64,000 nucleotides of DNA, from the NCBI RefSeq assembly GCF_014201615.1, contig NZ_JACHEU010000001.1:577631-641630 (forward strand), written 5' to 3'. Made by a program: the position numbers and the translations under genes. Below are positions 1-10,156 of the stretch, in pieces; position 1 is the first letter of the stretch, and every line of letters starts with the position of its first letter. The DNA comes from Aquamicrobium lusatiense (GTDB lineage: Bacteria > Pseudomonadota > Alphaproteobacteria > Rhizobiales > Rhizobiaceae). The notes beneath the pieces were generated by a model. That model did not search any database and was not told the origin of the DNA. It saw nothing but the letters and a program-made list of their open reading frames with translations.

Positions 1-249
1 ACCAGCCCGCGGTCAAGAATTTCCTTTCCTCGCCGTAGCGTCTGCAATGACGCCACGCGAGAATCCGGGACAAATTCGCAAATCGTTTCGATAACGAATC
101 GAGTCTGATGGCCGGAAACCCGGATCACAGCCACCCCAGAAGGCAGGCGTCCGCTGGACAATGCGACGATGGTATCCCCGAATATCATTTGATCCCTGCC
201 TGTTTCCTCATTACCACTCGCGCAGAGCCTTCCAATCAAAGGCGATGCT
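1..249. other. left-edge non-coding stretch
   Basis: No convincing gene was found here. The two short reading frames that overlap the start of the next gene are out-of-frame shadows rich in Arg, Pro and Ser. The stretch may hold the promoter of the YyaL-like gene, but no clear -35/-10 pair was identified. Confidence 0.5.
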
Positions 250-2265
250 ATGGTCCTGCCGCCCCAGAATCTGCTTTCCGGAGAAGCCAGCCCCTATCTC
301 CGGCAACATGCCGAAAACCCGGTTCACTGGCGGCCGTGGTCGACAGCAGCGCTGGAAGAAGCCCGGCAACTGGACCGGCCCATCCTGCTTTCCGTCGGCT
401 ACGCCGCCTGCCACTGGTGCCATGTCATGGCCCATGAGAGCTTCGAGGATGCCGATATTGCAGGGGTCATGAACCGCCTGTTCGTCAATATCAAGGTCGA
501 CCGCGAAGAACGACCGGATATCGACCAGATCTACATGGCGGCCCTGACAGCGATGGGCGATCAGGGTGGCTGGCCACTGACCATGTTTCTGACGCCGGAC
601 GCAAAACCTTTCTGGGGTGGAACCTACTTCCCGCCTCGCACCCAGTATGGGCGTCACGGATTCGTTCAGATTCTGGAAGCGGTGGCCGGTGCCTGGAACA
701 ACAAACGCGCTGATATTCTGCGCAGCGCCGATACGCTGAACGCTCATGTGCAGAGCAAGCTCGGCGCCTCGCTCCCCAGCCAGATGATCGACGCAAATGC
801 ACTGCCCGGTCTGGCAACTAACATCTACAGGATGATCGACCATGATCAGGGCGGCATCAAGGGCGCTCCGAAGTTTCCAAACGCCCCGTTCATGCACACA
901 TTATGGCTGTCCTATCTGAACTCCGGCAATACCGCTCACAAGGAGGCTGTCGTTTCCGGTCTGTGTCACATGCTTGCCGGCGGTATCTACGATCACGTCG
1001 GTGGCGGTCTCACCCGGTACTCGACCGACGCACAATGGCTTGTGCCGCATTTTGAAAAGATGCTTTACGACAACGCCCAACTGCTGAGACTTGCAAACTG
1101 GGCCTATGGCGAAACCGGGACAGAAATATTCCGGATCCGAATCGAAGAAACGATCGGGTTTCTGCTGCGCGAACTGCGCGTTGACAACGGAGCCTTTGCG
1201 TCGAGCCTCGACGCGGACAGTGATGGCGAAGAAGGGCTGTTCTACACATGGGAACAAAATGAGATTGAAGCCATTCTCGGTGAAAACTCGGCCTCCTTCT
1301 TCAGGCACTACACCCTGAGCAAACCGACTTCCTGGCACGGAAAACCTATTCTGCATCAGTCCGCCGAACAGGCAAGAAGCTTCGGGAACCGCCACGAAGA
1401 GTTAAGGCCGTCACTACAGAAGTTGTTCATAGTAAGAGAAAAAAGAATCCGTCCGGGTCGCGATGACAAGATCCTGACGGACTGGAACGGCCTGACCATA
1501 ACGGCACTTGCTGAATGCGGGCGTTCTTTCGCACGTCAGGACTGGATCGATGCGGCACGCACGGCCTTCGACCATATCCTTTGCTCCGCTGATAGCGGCC
1601 GCCTGCCCCACTCCACACTAGGCGACAAGGCGCAATTTCCCGCCATGTCCAGCGACTATGCAGCCATGGCGAATGCCGCAATCTCGCTCTACGAGGCAAC
1701 ATGGGATGCGACCTTCATCGAACACGCCCGCCATTTCGTTGATCAACTGGAGTTGTGGCACGCGGATGAGGACAAAACCGGCTATTATCTCAGTGCCTCC
1801 GACTCCGCAGATGTGCCAATCCGCATTCGCGGTGATGTGGATGAAGCCATCCCCTCAGCCACAAGTCAGATCATAGAAGCACTGGCTCGCCTCTCGTCCA
1901 TAACCGGGGATGTCACCCTCCTCGATAAAGCATGGAAAGTGGGAGAACATGCTGTCGGCCGTATCGCCAGACAGGCCTATGGGCAGGCGGGCATCATCAA
2001 TGCCTGTGAAATTCTTCGCTATCAGCACAAACTGGTCATGGTAGAAAGCCAGGGGAAATCGCAGTTCGTTCCGGTAGCGAATCGATATGCCGATCCCCGC
2101 CGGGTTGATATCCTTATACGTCAGGGTGATCCGATACACATCAGTCTTCCCGGAGGAATCTCCCCCAGCTCCCATGAGGCGGGCGCCTATCTGTGCAAGG
2201 GGCAGGCCTGCCTTCCGCCCGTAAAAGCTGGTGAAGAGCTGGAACAGGCTCTGAAAACAAGCTGA
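250..2265 (+). CDS. thioredoxin domain-containing protein, YyaL/SPATA20 (DUF255) family
   Basis: This 671-residue protein starts with a thioredoxin-fold domain carrying a CHWC redox motif at residues 54-57, within the family signature ACHWCHVM. The neighbouring segments NPVHW and GGWPLTMFLTPD are also characteristic. The rest resembles an alpha/alpha barrel of the N-acyl-glucosamine epimerase or glycosidase type. Full length matches the family. The biochemical role is not established; a redox or protein-quality function is usually suggested. No signal peptide is visible, so it is probably cytoplasmic. It converges on rho and is separated from it by a strong hairpin terminator. Confidence 0.9.
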   Translation: MVLPPQNLLSGEASPYLRQHAENPVHWRPWSTAALEEARQLDRPILLSVGYAACHWCHVMAHESFEDADIAGVMNRLFVNIKVDREERPDIDQIYMAALTAMGDQGGWPLTMFLTPDAKPFWGGTYFPPRTQYGRHGFVQILEAVAGAWNNKRADILRSADTLNAHVQSKLGASLPSQMIDANALPGLATNIYRMIDHDQGGIKGAPKFPNAPFMHTLWLSYLNSGNTAHKEAVVSGLCHMLAGGIYDHVGGGLTRYSTDAQWLVPHFEKMLYDNAQLLRLANWAYGETGTEIFRIRIEETIGFLLRELRVDNGAFASSLDADSDGEEGLFYTWEQNEIEAILGENSASFFRHYTLSKPTSWHGKPILHQSAEQARSFGNRHEELRPSLQKLFIVREKRIRPGRDDKILTDWNGLTITALAECGRSFARQDWIDAARTAFDHILCSADSGRLPHSTLGDKAQFPAMSSDYAAMANAAISLYEATWDATFIEHARHFVDQLELWHADEDKTGYYLSASDSADVPIRIRGDVDEAIPSATSQIIEALARLSSITGDVTLLDKAWKVGEHAVGRIARQAYGQAGIINACEILRYQHKLVMVESQGKSQFVPVANRYADPRRVDILIRQGDPIHISLPGGISPSSHEAGAYLCKGQACLPPVKAGEELEQALKTS

Positions 2266-2312
2266 CTCGGCATCACCAGCTCCACGCGAACGCGAAATAC
2301 GGCTCCCAACGA

Positions 2313-2346
2313 AAACGCCCGGAAGCGATCCGCATTCCGGGCGTTT
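2313..2346. terminator. bidirectional intrinsic terminator between the YyaL-like gene and rho
   Basis: A perfect 12-bp stem, AAACGCCCGGAA pairing with TTCCGGGCGTTT, encloses a 10-nt loop. It sits between two convergent genes. On the minus strand the stem runs into a short T tract, so it fits the end of rho particularly well. Confidence 0.8.
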
Positions 2347-2370
2347 GATGTTCAGAAAAATTCCGACTGA

Positions 2371-3636
2371 TCAGGTGTTCATCGAATCGAAGAAATCGGA
2401 ATTGGTCTTGGTCTGCTTGAGCTTGTCGATGAGGAACTCGATGGCATCTGTCGTGCCCATCGGAGCCAGAATGCGGCGCAGCACGAAAATTTTCTGCAGA
2501 TCCTGACGGGCGACGAGCAGGTCCTCTTTACGGGTGCCAGACTTGAGAATGTCCATGGCCGGGAAGATGCGCTTGTCGGCAACCTTGCGGTCAAGCACGA
2601 TCTCGGAATTGCCGGTGCCCTTGAACTCTTCGAAGATCACTTCGTCCATACGGCTGCCGGTGTCGATCAGCGCGGTTGCGATGATGGTGAGCGAACCGCC
2701 CTCTTCGATGTTACGCGCTGCGCCGAAGAAACGCTTCGGACGCTGCAGAGCGTTGGCATCGACACCGCCGGTCAGCACCTTGCCGGAAGACGGCACGACA
2801 GTGTTGTAGGCGCGGCCGAGGCGGGTGATCGAATCCAGCAGGATGACCACGTCGCGGCCGTGCTCGACCAGGCGCTTGGCCTTCTCGATGACCATCTCGG
2901 CCACCTGAACGTGGCGCACGGCCGGTTCATCGAAAGTCGAGGAGACAACCTCGCCCTTAACCGAGCGCTGCATATCGGTCACTTCTTCCGGACGCTCGTC
3001 GATCAGCAGCACGATCAGATAGCACTCGGGGTGATTGGTGGTGATCGAATGAGCGATATTCTGCAGGAGAACGGTTTTACCGGTGCGCGGCGGCGCCACG
3101 ATCAGCCCGCGCTGGCCCTTGCCCAGCGGTGCGACCAGATCGATCACGCGGGCCGAAATGTCCTTGCCTGTCGGCACTTCCATTTCCATCTTCAGCCGCT
3201 CATTCGGATAGAGCGGCGTCAGATTGTCGAAATGGATCTTGTGGCGGATTTTCTCCGGATCGTCGAAATTGATCGTATTGACCTTGAGAAGCGCGAAATA
3301 GCGTTCGCCTTCCTTCGGGCTGCGGATCGGACCTTCGACGGTATCACCCGTCTTCAGCGAAAAACGGCGGATCTGCGAGGGCGAGATATAGATATCGTCC
3401 GGACCCGGCAGATAGTTGGCGTTGGCCGAACGCAGAAAGCCGAAGCCATCCTGCAGGACTTCCACCACACCATCGCCGATGATTTCGATGTCCTGCGCCG
3501 CCAGCTTTTTCAGAATGGCGAACATCAGCTCCTGCTTGCGCATGACGCTGGCGTTCTCCACTTCAAGCGATTCGGCATAAGCGATCAGCTCAGGCGGCTT
3601 CTTGTTCTTGAACTCTGCGAGTTTCATTTCCTGCAT
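2371..3636 (-). CDS. rho: transcription termination factor Rho
   Basis: Rho is the hexameric RNA-dependent ATPase that ends factor-dependent transcription. The 421-residue length is usual for alphaproteobacteria. An N-terminal Rho domain and a cold-shock-like RNA-binding domain (about residues 55-125, with DGFGFLRS) precede the ATPase. Walker A is APPRTGKT at 181-188, Walker B is VVILLD at about 263-268, and the secondary RNA-binding Q-loop is around 285-292. The first ATG was kept because it gives the normal family length; an ATG three codons later is an alternative. It lies downstream of hemJ on the same strand, with a weak hairpin between them. Confidence 0.97.
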   Translation of the reverse strand: MQEMKLAEFKNKKPPELIAYAESLEVENASVMRKQELMFAILKKLAAQDIEIIGDGVVEVLQDGFGFLRSANANYLPGPDDIYISPSQIRRFSLKTGDTVEGPIRSPKEGERYFALLKVNTINFDDPEKIRHKIHFDNLTPLYPNERLKMEMEVPTGKDISARVIDLVAPLGKGQRGLIVAPPRTGKTVLLQNIAHSITTNHPECYLIVLLIDERPEEVTDMQRSVKGEVVSSTFDEPAVRHVQVAEMVIEKAKRLVEHGRDVVILLDSITRLGRAYNTVVPSSGKVLTGGVDANALQRPKRFFGAARNIEEGGSLTIIATALIDTGSRMDEVIFEEFKGTGNSEIVLDRKVADKRIFPAMDILKSGTRKEDLLVARQDLQKIFVLRRILAPMGTTDAIEFLIDKLKQTKTNSDFFDSMNT

Positions 3637-3728
3637 GGCGGGACTCTGGGTGTGCTTGGCGGGGAATAAGCGAATGCTATGAAGACGCCGGACGCGGTCG
3701 ATCTGAAGAAAACAAACGGCGCATGGCT

Positions 3729-3748
3729 AAAAGGAGGGCCTTCCTTTT
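3729..3748. terminator. weak terminator-like hairpin between hemJ and rho
   Basis: AAAAGGA pairs with TCCTTTT around a short GC-rich loop, giving a 7-8 bp stem that ends in T residues when read on either strand. It could end hemJ transcription ahead of the rho promoter. The stem is AT-rich, so its strength is uncertain. Confidence 0.4.
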
Positions 3749-3788
3749 ACCGCCGCCACCGCCAAAGAGCAAGACGCCTTTTAGGTTC

Positions 3789-4322
3789 TCAGAAAGGCTT
3801 CACGATCACCAGAATGACGATCACGATCATCAAAACGGTCGGAACTTCATTGACGATTCGCCAGTGCCTGGCCGGTTTGGTGTTACGGTCCTCGGCAAAC
3901 TTCCGCACCGCTCCGGACAGATAACCATGCACCCCGGACATCGCCACGACAGCAGCGATCTTGCCGTGCAGCCAGCCGCCCTGAAATCCGAAACCCTTCC
4001 AGGCGAGCCACAGGCCAAAAACCCAGCTTGCGATCATGGCGGGATTGATGATGGCGCGCAGCAGGCGCCGTTCCATGATCTTGAAGGTCTCGGACTGCAC
4101 GGAGCCCTTCTGTGCATCCGCATGATAGACGAACAGGCGCGGCAGATAGAGCATGCCAGCCATCCACGAGATCACCGCGATGACGTGAAACGCCTTGATC
4201 CAGTTATAGGCCTCTTCCGAAGCATAGAAAAAAAGCACGGCCGTCAGGGCGATGAGGATGACGACCGCCACCAGTGCCCGTACGGCCGCGATGCGGTTGC
4301 TTGCCTGAACGGGTTCGCTCAT
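3789..4322 (-). CDS. hemJ: protoporphyrinogen oxidase HemJ
   Basis: This 177-residue integral membrane protein has about four or five hydrophobic segments (residues about 13-33, 42-62, 93-110, 121-139 and 160-175). HemJ oxidises protoporphyrinogen IX to protoporphyrin IX in the inner membrane. The family-typical histidine in [14 protein letters not shown] (His46) and the lysine in WLHGKI (Lys121) are present; His67 is another candidate haem ligand. The start overlaps the hemE stop by 4 nt, so the two are probably translationally coupled. The hemE-hemJ-rho neighbourhood is common in Hyphomicrobiales and supports the call over a generic CopD-like protein. Confidence 0.88.
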   Translation of the reverse strand: MSEPVQASNRIAAVRALVAVVILIALTAVLFFYASEEAYNWIKAFHVIAVISWMAGMLYLPRLFVYHADAQKGSVQSETFKIMERRLLRAIINPAMIASWVFGLWLAWKGFGFQGGWLHGKIAAVVAMSGVHGYLSGAVRKFAEDRNTKPARHWRIVNEVPTVLMIVIVILVIVKPF

Positions 4323-5353
4323 CTGTCCGTTTCTCCGCGAACCTGACGCACCATCGCCTCGACATGCGCAACTGGCGTTTCGGGAACGATGCCATGGCCG
4401 AGATTGAAGATGAACGGTCCATCCTTCATGGCGTTCAGGATCGCCGACACGCCATCAGACAGCGCTTTGCCGCCTGCGACCAGACGCAAGGGGTCGAGAT
4501 TACCCTGCACGGCTCCATCCTTCTGCAATTCGATTGCCTGCGACAATGGCACGGACCAGTCGAGCCCGAGACCCGTTACGCCGGTTTTGTGGCGATAGGA
4601 GCTGTAGTTGGCGCCGGCACCCTTGGGGAAACCGATTACCGGCACATCAGGATAAACCTCATGGACCTTGCGCACGATACGTGCGACCTGCTCAACGCAG
4701 AAAGCTTCAAAAGAAGCCTCATCCAGAACACCGGACCAGGAATCGAAGATCTGCACCGTATCGGCGCCGGCTTCTATCTGCCGGATGAGATAGGCGGCCG
4801 ACTGATCGGCGAGAACGGCCAGCAGCTTCCTGAAAGCTTCCGGTTCACGATAAGCGAACAGCCGTGCCGGCGCCTGGTCGGGGGTTCCGTGACCGGCGAT
4901 CATATAGGTGGCAACGGTCCAGGGCGCGCCACAAAAACCGATCAGCGTCGTTTCATCCGGCAGCTGACGGCGCAGACGCCGCACCGTTTCATAGACGGGT
5001 TCCAGATTCACGTGAAACGTTTGGGTATCGAGCGCCTCGATTTCAGCCGCCGTGATCGGTGTCATCAGCGGTCCCCGGCCCTCTTCAAAGCGCAGATCGC
5101 GGCCGAGCGCATGAGGAACCACGAGAATATCGGAGAACAGAATGGACGCATCAAAGCCGAAGCGTTCGATTGGCTGCAACGTCACTTCGACAGCCCGGTC
5201 GGGATTGTAGCAGAGGTCGAGGAAGGAACCGGCCTGCTTCCGGGTATTCCGGTACTCGGGCAGATAGCGCCCTGCCTGGCGCATCATCCATAGCGGAGGC
5301 GGGAAAACGGCCTCGCCTTTCAGAACCCGCATCATCTTCCGGTCGGCGCTCAT
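4319..5353 (-). CDS. hemE: uroporphyrinogen decarboxylase
   Basis: HemE decarboxylates the four acetate side chains of uroporphyrinogen III to give coproporphyrinogen III in the cytoplasm. The 344-residue protein carries the N-terminal signature [17 protein letters not shown] at residues 19-35. The invariant aspartate in FSDILV is Asp75, and the family glycine-rich C-terminal segment ([12 protein letters not shown]) is intact. It is the first gene of a minus-strand unit with hemJ. Its upstream region is the putative chromosomal origin, a position also occupied by hemE in Caulobacter and several rhizobia. Confidence 0.97.
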   Translation of the reverse strand: MSADRKMMRVLKGEAVFPPPLWMMRQAGRYLPEYRNTRKQAGSFLDLCYNPDRAVEVTLQPIERFGFDASILFSDILVVPHALGRDLRFEEGRGPLMTPITAAEIEALDTQTFHVNLEPVYETVRRLRRQLPDETTLIGFCGAPWTVATYMIAGHGTPDQAPARLFAYREPEAFRKLLAVLADQSAAYLIRQIEAGADTVQIFDSWSGVLDEASFEAFCVEQVARIVRKVHEVYPDVPVIGFPKGAGANYSSYRHKTGVTGLGLDWSVPLSQAIELQKDGAVQGNLDPLRLVAGGKALSDGVSAILNAMKDGPFIFNLGHGIVPETPVAHVEAMVRQVRGETDR

Positions 5354-5747
5354 TGCGTCTCGCTTTCAGGATCTGAATCTAAAAACAAATCTCTCTTATG
5401 AGAGAATCTTTTGATTCTATGAGTCTGTTGGAATCGGTGATTGTGATCTTTCCCGTTTTCCGGATTTGAAAGCCATCCAGCATTTTGTCGCGACCAAACT
5501 TGTCCAGACTGGAAAAGGTTGGGGATCGGAAAAGAAAATTCTGCTGAATCAAGCCTGTTGCAGATGTTTCATGATTCAGCGGCTTGTGGATTTCAGACTC
5601 ATTTCCGGAATGCTCCACGCTTTTGTCCCCAGCGTGAAAACGAAATGCACGCAGGCATGAATTGTGGACAAACAGGCATCTGATACAGTCGCCCGGCCTG
5701 AGAGGCGGAATTCATCCCCTCTTGTCCACAGTCGCCCACAGAGCCGG
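5354..5747. other. oriC: putative chromosomal replication origin (oriC) between hemE and ppsR
   Basis: This intergenic region is AT-richer than its surroundings. DnaA-box-like 9-mers are visible: TTGTCCACA at 5722-5730 (plus strand), the same 9-mer on the minus strand at 5663-5671 (each one mismatch from TTATCCACA), and a weaker minus-strand copy at 5585-5593. Eight GANTC sites lie between 5375 and 5600. A 9-bp inverted repeat, GCTGAATCA/TGATTCAGC, spans 5543-5580, and small hairpins occur at 5390-5405 and 5403-5418. In Caulobacter, Rickettsia and Sinorhizobium the origin lies beside hemE, in some beside a DUF299 gene, which is ppsR here. The origin assignment is inference from position plus motifs. 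Confidence 0.6.
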
Positions 5748-6578
5748 ATGTATGGTGTGAACAAGCCACAAAGTTTCTTTCATCTGCACATGATTTCTGA
5801 CGCGACGGGCGAGACTCTTCTGGCCGCGGGCCGCGCTGCATCCGCGCAATACAAGGATGCACGGGCGATCGAGCACATCTATCCGCTGATCCGCAACGAA
5901 AAGCAGCTGATGAAGGTGTTCGAGGAGATCGAGGAGGAGCCGGGCATCATCCTCTATACGGTCGTGGACCAGAAGCTCGCACGCATCATAGACGATCATT
6001 GCGCCTCGATGGGGCTGCCCTGCGTTTCGGTACTCGAACCGGTGCTGACCGTATTCCAGTCCTATCTCGGCACGCCGGCCGGTCGGAGGGTGGGCGCTCA
6101 GCATGTTCTGGATGCCGATTACTTCCGCCGCATCGACGCGCTCAACTTCACCATGGAGCATGATGACGGGCAGTTGCCGGTCGATATGGATGATGCCGAT
6201 GTGGTGCTGATCGGCATCTCGCGCACGTCAAAGACCCCGACCAGCATCTATCTCGCCAATCGCGGCATCAAGACCGCCAATATCCCCATTGTTCTGGATG
6301 TTCCCGTGCCTGACAGTCTGGTCAAGGCCAGAAAGCCGCTGATCGTGGGGCTGATCGCCACCGCCGAACGCATATCCCATATCCGCCAGAACAGGACGCT
6401 CGGCAACACCACCGGTTTCGAGGGCGGCACCTATATCGACAGGGCCTCGATCACCGAGGAACTGGCCTATGCGCGCAAGATCTGCACCCGCTACAACTGG
6501 CCGATGATCGACGTCAGCCGCCGTTCGATTGAGGAGACGGCGGCGGCTATTCTTGCCCTGCGCAACAAGAGCCGGTAA
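5748..6578 (+). CDS. pyruvate, phosphate dikinase regulatory protein (DUF299 kinase/pyrophosphorylase)
   Basis: Members of this family reversibly phosphorylate a threonine of pyruvate phosphate dikinase (or PEP synthase) using ADP and phosphate. The 276-residue product has the family start [13 protein letters not shown] and a P-loop-like GISRTSKT at residues 156-163, followed by the conserved [10 protein letters not shown]. An open frame continues upstream to a GTG at 5664. That extension is not family-like and contains DnaA-box-like sites, so the ATG at 5748 was chosen; GTG at 5757 is also possible. It is transcribed away from the presumed origin. Confidence 0.92.
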   Translation: MYGVNKPQSFFHLHMISDATGETLLAAGRAASAQYKDARAIEHIYPLIRNEKQLMKVFEEIEEEPGIILYTVVDQKLARIIDDHCASMGLPCVSVLEPVLTVFQSYLGTPAGRRVGAQHVLDADYFRRIDALNFTMEHDDGQLPVDMDDADVVLIGISRTSKTPTSIYLANRGIKTANIPIVLDVPVPDSLVKARKPLIVGLIATAERISHIRQNRTLGNTTGFEGGTYIDRASITEELAYARKICTRYNWPMIDVSRRSIEETAAAILALRNKSR

Positions 6579-6627
6579 TCGCTGGCATAGTGAACCGAAG
6601 CGTGAAAACCGAAGCCGGACTATCCAG

Positions 6628-7227
6628 ATGACGGAAAAACTCGTTCTTGCCTCAGGCAGCCCTTTCCGCAAGGCCATGCTGGTCAGTGCCGGAGTGGATG
6701 TGGAAGCGGTTCCGGCCGAGATCGATGAGCGCGCCGTGGAAGCCCCGCTGCAGGACAGCGGTGTCTCTCCGGAAGATGTCGCCGTCATCCTTGCCGAAGC
6801 CAAGGCACTGGAAGTGAGCGAGCGTCGGCCCGGTGCGCTGGTTCTGGGTTGCGACCAGACGCTTTCGCTGGGCGATGAGGTGTTTCACAAACCGGCGGGC
6901 ATGGAAGGCGCGCGCCGTCATCTTCTGGCGCTGTCTGGAAAGACCCATCAGCTGAACAGCGCGGCGGTTCTGGTCCGCAACGGCGAGGTTTTGTGGCGCC
7001 ATGTCGGCATCGCCAATCTCACCATGCGCAAGCTGGAGCCTGCTTTTATCGGAAGGCATCTGGCGCGTGTCGGCGACAAGGCCCTGTCCAGCGTTGGGGC
7101 CTATCAGATCGAGGGCGAGGGCATTCAGCTTTTCGAGAAGGTCGAGGGCGATCACTTCACCATTGTCGGCCTGCCGCTGCTGCCGCTGCTGAGCGAACTG
7201 CGCCGGCTGGGAGCGATCGATGGCTGA
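6628..7227 (+). CDS. maf: Maf family nucleotide pyrophosphatase
   Basis: Maf proteins hydrolyse non-canonical or modified nucleoside triphosphates to monophosphates. This 199-residue protein opens with [12 protein letters not shown], the family's substrate-binding SxSxxR loop, although a lysine (Lys15) stands where a second arginine is usual. The catalytic aspartate lies in LVLGCDQTL (Asp76). The ATG at 6628 begins the homologous sequence; the reading frame upstream is not conserved. The 3' end overlaps aroE by 8 nt, so maf, aroE, coaE and probably dnaQ form one transcript. Confidence 0.92.
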   Translation: MTEKLVLASGSPFRKAMLVSAGVDVEAVPAEIDERAVEAPLQDSGVSPEDVAVILAEAKALEVSERRPGALVLGCDQTLSLGDEVFHKPAGMEGARRHLLALSGKTHQLNSAAVLVRNGEVLWRHVGIANLTMRKLEPAFIGRHLARVGDKALSSVGAYQIEGEGIQLFEKVEGDHFTIVGLPLLPLLSELRRLGAIDG

Positions 7228-8059
7228 AGCAATGAACAAGGCCTTCGTCATCGGCCATCCCATCGCCCATTCGCGGTCGCCTAAAATTCACGGCCACTGG
7301 CTGAAGGCCCATGCTCTCGCCGGCAGCTATGAGGCGATAGATGTCGCCCCGGCCGATCTGCCGGAATTTGTTGCCGGCCTGCGCAAGAACGGGTTTTGCG
7401 GAGGCAATGTCACCATTCCGCACAAGGAAGCCGTGTTCGCGCTGGTCGACCGGATCGATCCTGCTGCGGAACAGATCGGTGCGGTCAACACGCTGTGGTT
7501 CGAAGGTGAGACCCTGGTCGGCGGCAACACCGATGCGCATGGCTTTGCGGCGAATCTCGATGAATTTGCACCGGGCTGGGCCGAAAACGGTCCAGCGGTC
7601 GTTTTGGGAGCTGGGGGCGCGGCGCGTGCCATCATTCATGCCCTGAAGGAACGGGGCGTGCGCGATATCCGCATCGTCAACCGTACCCTGTCGCGTGCGC
7701 AGGAACTGCGGGATCGGTTTGGAGCCGGCATCACCGCCCATGAAATGGCAGCGGTGAACGAATTGCTGGATGATGCCGGTCTGCTGGTGAACACCACGGC
7801 GCTTGGCATGCATGGCAATGAGGGATTGCCCGCCGACCCCGCCGGTCTGCCTGAAAAGGCCATCGTTACCGATATCGTCTATGTTCCGCTGGAAACGCCA
7901 CTGTTGGCCGCCGCGCGGGCACAAGGCCTGAAATGCGTGGACGGGCTCGGCATGTTGTTGCATCAGGCGGTGCCGGGTTTCGAACGCTGGTTCAGCCGTC
8001 GCCCGGAAGTCACGGCCGAATTGCGTAACCTCGTTCTTGCCGATCTGGCGGGTAGCTGA
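7220..8059 (+). CDS. aroE: shikimate dehydrogenase (NADP+)
   Basis: AroE reduces 3-dehydroshikimate to shikimate in aromatic amino acid synthesis. The 279-residue protein has the substrate-binding SRSPKIH segment (about residues 18-24). The catalytic lysine lies in NVTIPHK (Lys69) and the partner aspartate in GGNTDAHG (Asp105). The NADP-binding glycine loop LGAGGAA is near 129-135 and the basic NRTLSRA motif follows. The start overlaps maf by 8 nt; ATG at 7232 is an alternative. The stop overlaps the coaE ATG by one base. Confidence 0.96.
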   Translation: MAEAMNKAFVIGHPIAHSRSPKIHGHWLKAHALAGSYEAIDVAPADLPEFVAGLRKNGFCGGNVTIPHKEAVFALVDRIDPAAEQIGAVNTLWFEGETLVGGNTDAHGFAANLDEFAPGWAENGPAVVLGAGGAARAIIHALKERGVRDIRIVNRTLSRAQELRDRFGAGITAHEMAAVNELLDDAGLLVNTTALGMHGNEGLPADPAGLPEKAIVTDIVYVPLETPLLAAARAQGLKCVDGLGMLLHQAVPGFERWFSRRPEVTAELRNLVLADLAGS

Positions 8060-8664
8060 TGATTGTGCTCGGCCTGACCGGATCGATCGGCATGGGAAAA
8101 TCCGCGACGGCGCGGATTTTTCAGGAGGAAGGCGTTCCGTTTCACGATTCCGATGAAGCCGTTCATCGTCTGTATGCGGGAGTGGCAGCGCCTCTGGTGG
8201 AGGCTGCCTTTCCGGGCACCACGGTGAAGGGTGTCGTCGACCGCGCCGAACTCGGCAAGCGGGTTCTGGGCAACCCCGCGGCCCTGAAGCGGTTGGAAGA
8301 AATCGTCCATCCGCTGGTGCGCGCCGATGCCGACCGGTTTCTCGCCGAACAGCGTGCCGCCGGAGCGCAGCTGGCGGTGCTCGACATACCGCTTCTGTTC
8401 GAAACCGGCGGCAGGGAGCGGGTCGATAAAGTCGTCGTCGTTTCCGCACCCGCCGAAGCCCAGCGCGAACGGGTGCTGGCGCGGCCCGGCATGACGCCGG
8501 AAAAGTTCGAGTCCATTCTGGCAAAGCAGATGCCTGATGCTGAAAAACGCCGTCTGGCAGATTATGTTGTCGATACCGGCAGCGGTTTCGATGTCACCCG
8601 CGCTCATATCCGCCGCATCATTGCCGAACTGGCAGGAGACAGGGCCGGGCAGGCTGATCGCTGA
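8059..8664 (+). CDS. coaE: dephospho-CoA kinase
   Basis: CoaE phosphorylates dephospho-CoA in the last step of coenzyme A synthesis. The 201-residue protein has a P-loop GSIGMGKS at residues 8-15. The family motif DSDEAVH and the lid and substrate segments IVHPLVRAD and [10 protein letters not shown] are also present. Start and the aroE stop share one base (TGATG), which suggests coupled translation. The aroE-coaE-dnaQ order is standard in rhizobia. Confidence 0.96.
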   Translation: MIVLGLTGSIGMGKSATARIFQEEGVPFHDSDEAVHRLYAGVAAPLVEAAFPGTTVKGVVDRAELGKRVLGNPAALKRLEEIVHPLVRADADRFLAEQRAAGAQLAVLDIPLLFETGGRERVDKVVVVSAPAEAQRERVLARPGMTPEKFESILAKQMPDAEKRRLADYVVDTGSGFDVTRAHIRRIIAELAGDRAGQADR

Positions 8665-8714
8665 ACAGGTCGGCGATCCGGTATTTTGACAGACTGGCTC
8701 AGGAGAGCAAAACA

Positions 8715-9428
8715 GTGCGTGAAATCATATTCGATACGGAAACCACGGGGCTCGATTCACGCGAGGATCGCATCATCGAGATCGGTGGTATCGAGCTGCT
8801 GAACCGGTTTCCGACCGGGCGCACCTTTCACCACTACATCAATCCGCAGGGTCGCCAGATTCACCCCGATGCGCAGGCCGTGCATGGTATCAGCGCCGAG
8901 GATCTGGTGGGCAAGCCCGGCTTTTCCGACATTGCGGACGAATTCATGGGTTTTTTCGAAGGCGCGCGGCTGGTGGCCCACAACGCCAGTTTCGACATCA
9001 ATTTCATCAACGCCGAACTGGCCCGCATCGGTCAGCCGCCGGTAGCGCCCGATCTGGTGGTCGACACGCTGGCACTTGCCAAGCGCAAGCACCCGATGGG
9101 CCCGAATTCGCTGGATGCGCTGTGCCGCCGCTACGGCATCGACAACAGCCACCGCACCAAGCACGGCGCGCTGCTCGACTCCGAGCTTCTGGCGGAAGTC
9201 TATATCGAGCTGATCGGCGGCAAGCAGGCAGCACTCGTGCTGGATGCGGCCGTCAAGACGGGTGTCGAACAGGTCCGCGCTGAAACCACCGAAGTGAAGA
9301 TAAGCGCCCGCCCCTCGCCCCTGCCGCCGCGGCTGAGCGAGGCCGAACGTGCCGCCCATGCCGCGCTGGTTGAATCGATGGGTGAAAAGGCTCTCTGGCT
9401 TCAGGCCGCGGATCGAAGCGCATCCTGA
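8715..9428 (+). CDS. dnaQ: DNA polymerase III epsilon subunit (3'-5' proofreading exonuclease)
   Basis: DnaQ is the proofreading subunit of the replicative polymerase. The 237-residue protein carries ExoI DTET (Asp7, Glu9), ExoII HNASFD ending in Asp94, and ExoIII with His150 and Asp155. It begins with GTG at 8715, preceded by an AGGAG ribosome-binding site; the exonuclease domain starts at once, so no upstream start is needed. It is the last gene of the ppsR-to-dnaQ run and is followed by tandem hairpins. Confidence 0.96.
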   Translation: MREIIFDTETTGLDSREDRIIEIGGIELLNRFPTGRTFHHYINPQGRQIHPDAQAVHGISAEDLVGKPGFSDIADEFMGFFEGARLVAHNASFDINFINAELARIGQPPVAPDLVVDTLALAKRKHPMGPNSLDALCRRYGIDNSHRTKHGALLDSELLAEVYIELIGGKQAALVLDAAVKTGVEQVRAETTEVKISARPSPLPPRLSEAERAAHAALVESMGEKALWLQAADRSAS

Positions 9429-9433
9429 TCGGC

Positions 9434-9481
9434 ATGCGTTCAAAACGCATTTATCTTATTGATTTTATTGAATTAATAAAA
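9434..9481. repeat. two tandem AT-rich hairpins after dnaQ
   Basis: ATGCGTT/AACGCAT (9434-9450, 3-nt loop) is followed by TTTTATT/AATAAAA (9463-9481, 5-nt loop). Both stems are perfect. They lie between the dnaQ stop and the main terminator and may protect the transcript 3' end or add termination. Confidence 0.6.
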
Positions 9482-9494
9482 TGTGAAGCCAACA

Positions 9495-9521
9495 AAAAAC
9501 CCGGCGCGAGGCCGGGTTTTT
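9495..9521. terminator. bidirectional intrinsic terminator between dnaQ and secB
   Basis: A perfect 11-bp stem, AAAAACCCGGC with GCCGGGTTTTT, closes a 5-nt loop. It has T runs on both strands and sits between convergent genes. Confidence 0.9.
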
Positions 9522-9544
9522 GATAGTGCCGTTCTGGCGGTGGC

Positions 9545-10045
9545 TCAGCTCACCTGAACCTTGGAAGCAGCCTGATCCTCGGCGATCTTCTGCTGGAACA
9601 TCTGCGCGAAATCGATCGGGTCGAGCATCAGCGGCGGGAAGCCGCCATTGCGGGTTGCGTCGGCAATGATCTGGCGCGCGAAGGGGAACAGCAGGCGCGG
9701 GCATTCGATGAACAGCAGCGGCAGCATGTGCTCCTGCGGGAAGCCGTCGATGTTGAAGACGCCGCCATAGAGAAGCTCGACATTGAACAGAACGTCTTTG
9801 TCGACGGTGGCCTTCGCGGTCAGCGACAGGTGCACGTCGAACTGCTTCTCCGAAAGCGGATTGGCGTTGACGTTGACGTTGATGGCAATGCCCGGAGCCT
9901 TGTCGCGGCCGCGCAGCGAATTCGGCGCGCCGGGGCTCTCGAAGGACAGATCCTTCACATACTGAGCCAGCACATTGAGCGTCGGCTGCTGCTGGGTTGC
10001 GGTGCCATTGCCGTTGCCGGCTTTCTTTTCATTCTCGTCGGCCAT
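9545..10045 (-). CDS. secB: protein-export chaperone SecB
   Basis: SecB keeps preproteins unfolded and hands them to SecA. The 166-residue product has the usual hydrophilic N-terminus, then [16 protein letters not shown] and the conserved block [36 protein letters not shown] (cited in part: [15 protein letters not shown]). The start was placed at the ATG encoding MADENEKK, because the frame upstream is not SecB-like. It converges on dnaQ across a strong terminator. Confidence 0.96.
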   Translation of the reverse strand: MADENEKKAGNGNGTATQQQPTLNVLAQYVKDLSFESPGAPNSLRGRDKAPGIAINVNVNANPLSEKQFDVHLSLTAKATVDKDVLFNVELLYGGVFNIDGFPQEHMLPLLFIECPRLLFPFARQIIADATRNGGFPPLMLDPIDFAQMFQQKIAEDQAASKVQVS

Positions 10046-10156
10046 GAGCCCTGTTCCTGTTTTCGGACCGTGTGGCCCCGAGGTGGATTCGCGGGGTTGG
10101 CTATCACGGCAGGGCAGCCAAGACAAGGTTTTGGCTTTTTACCGGGAACGAAGCGG

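Noticed and set aside
5664..5747. start of ppsR at GTG 5664
   Set aside because: The added 28 residues are not family-like, and the DNA there contains two DnaA-box-like sites.
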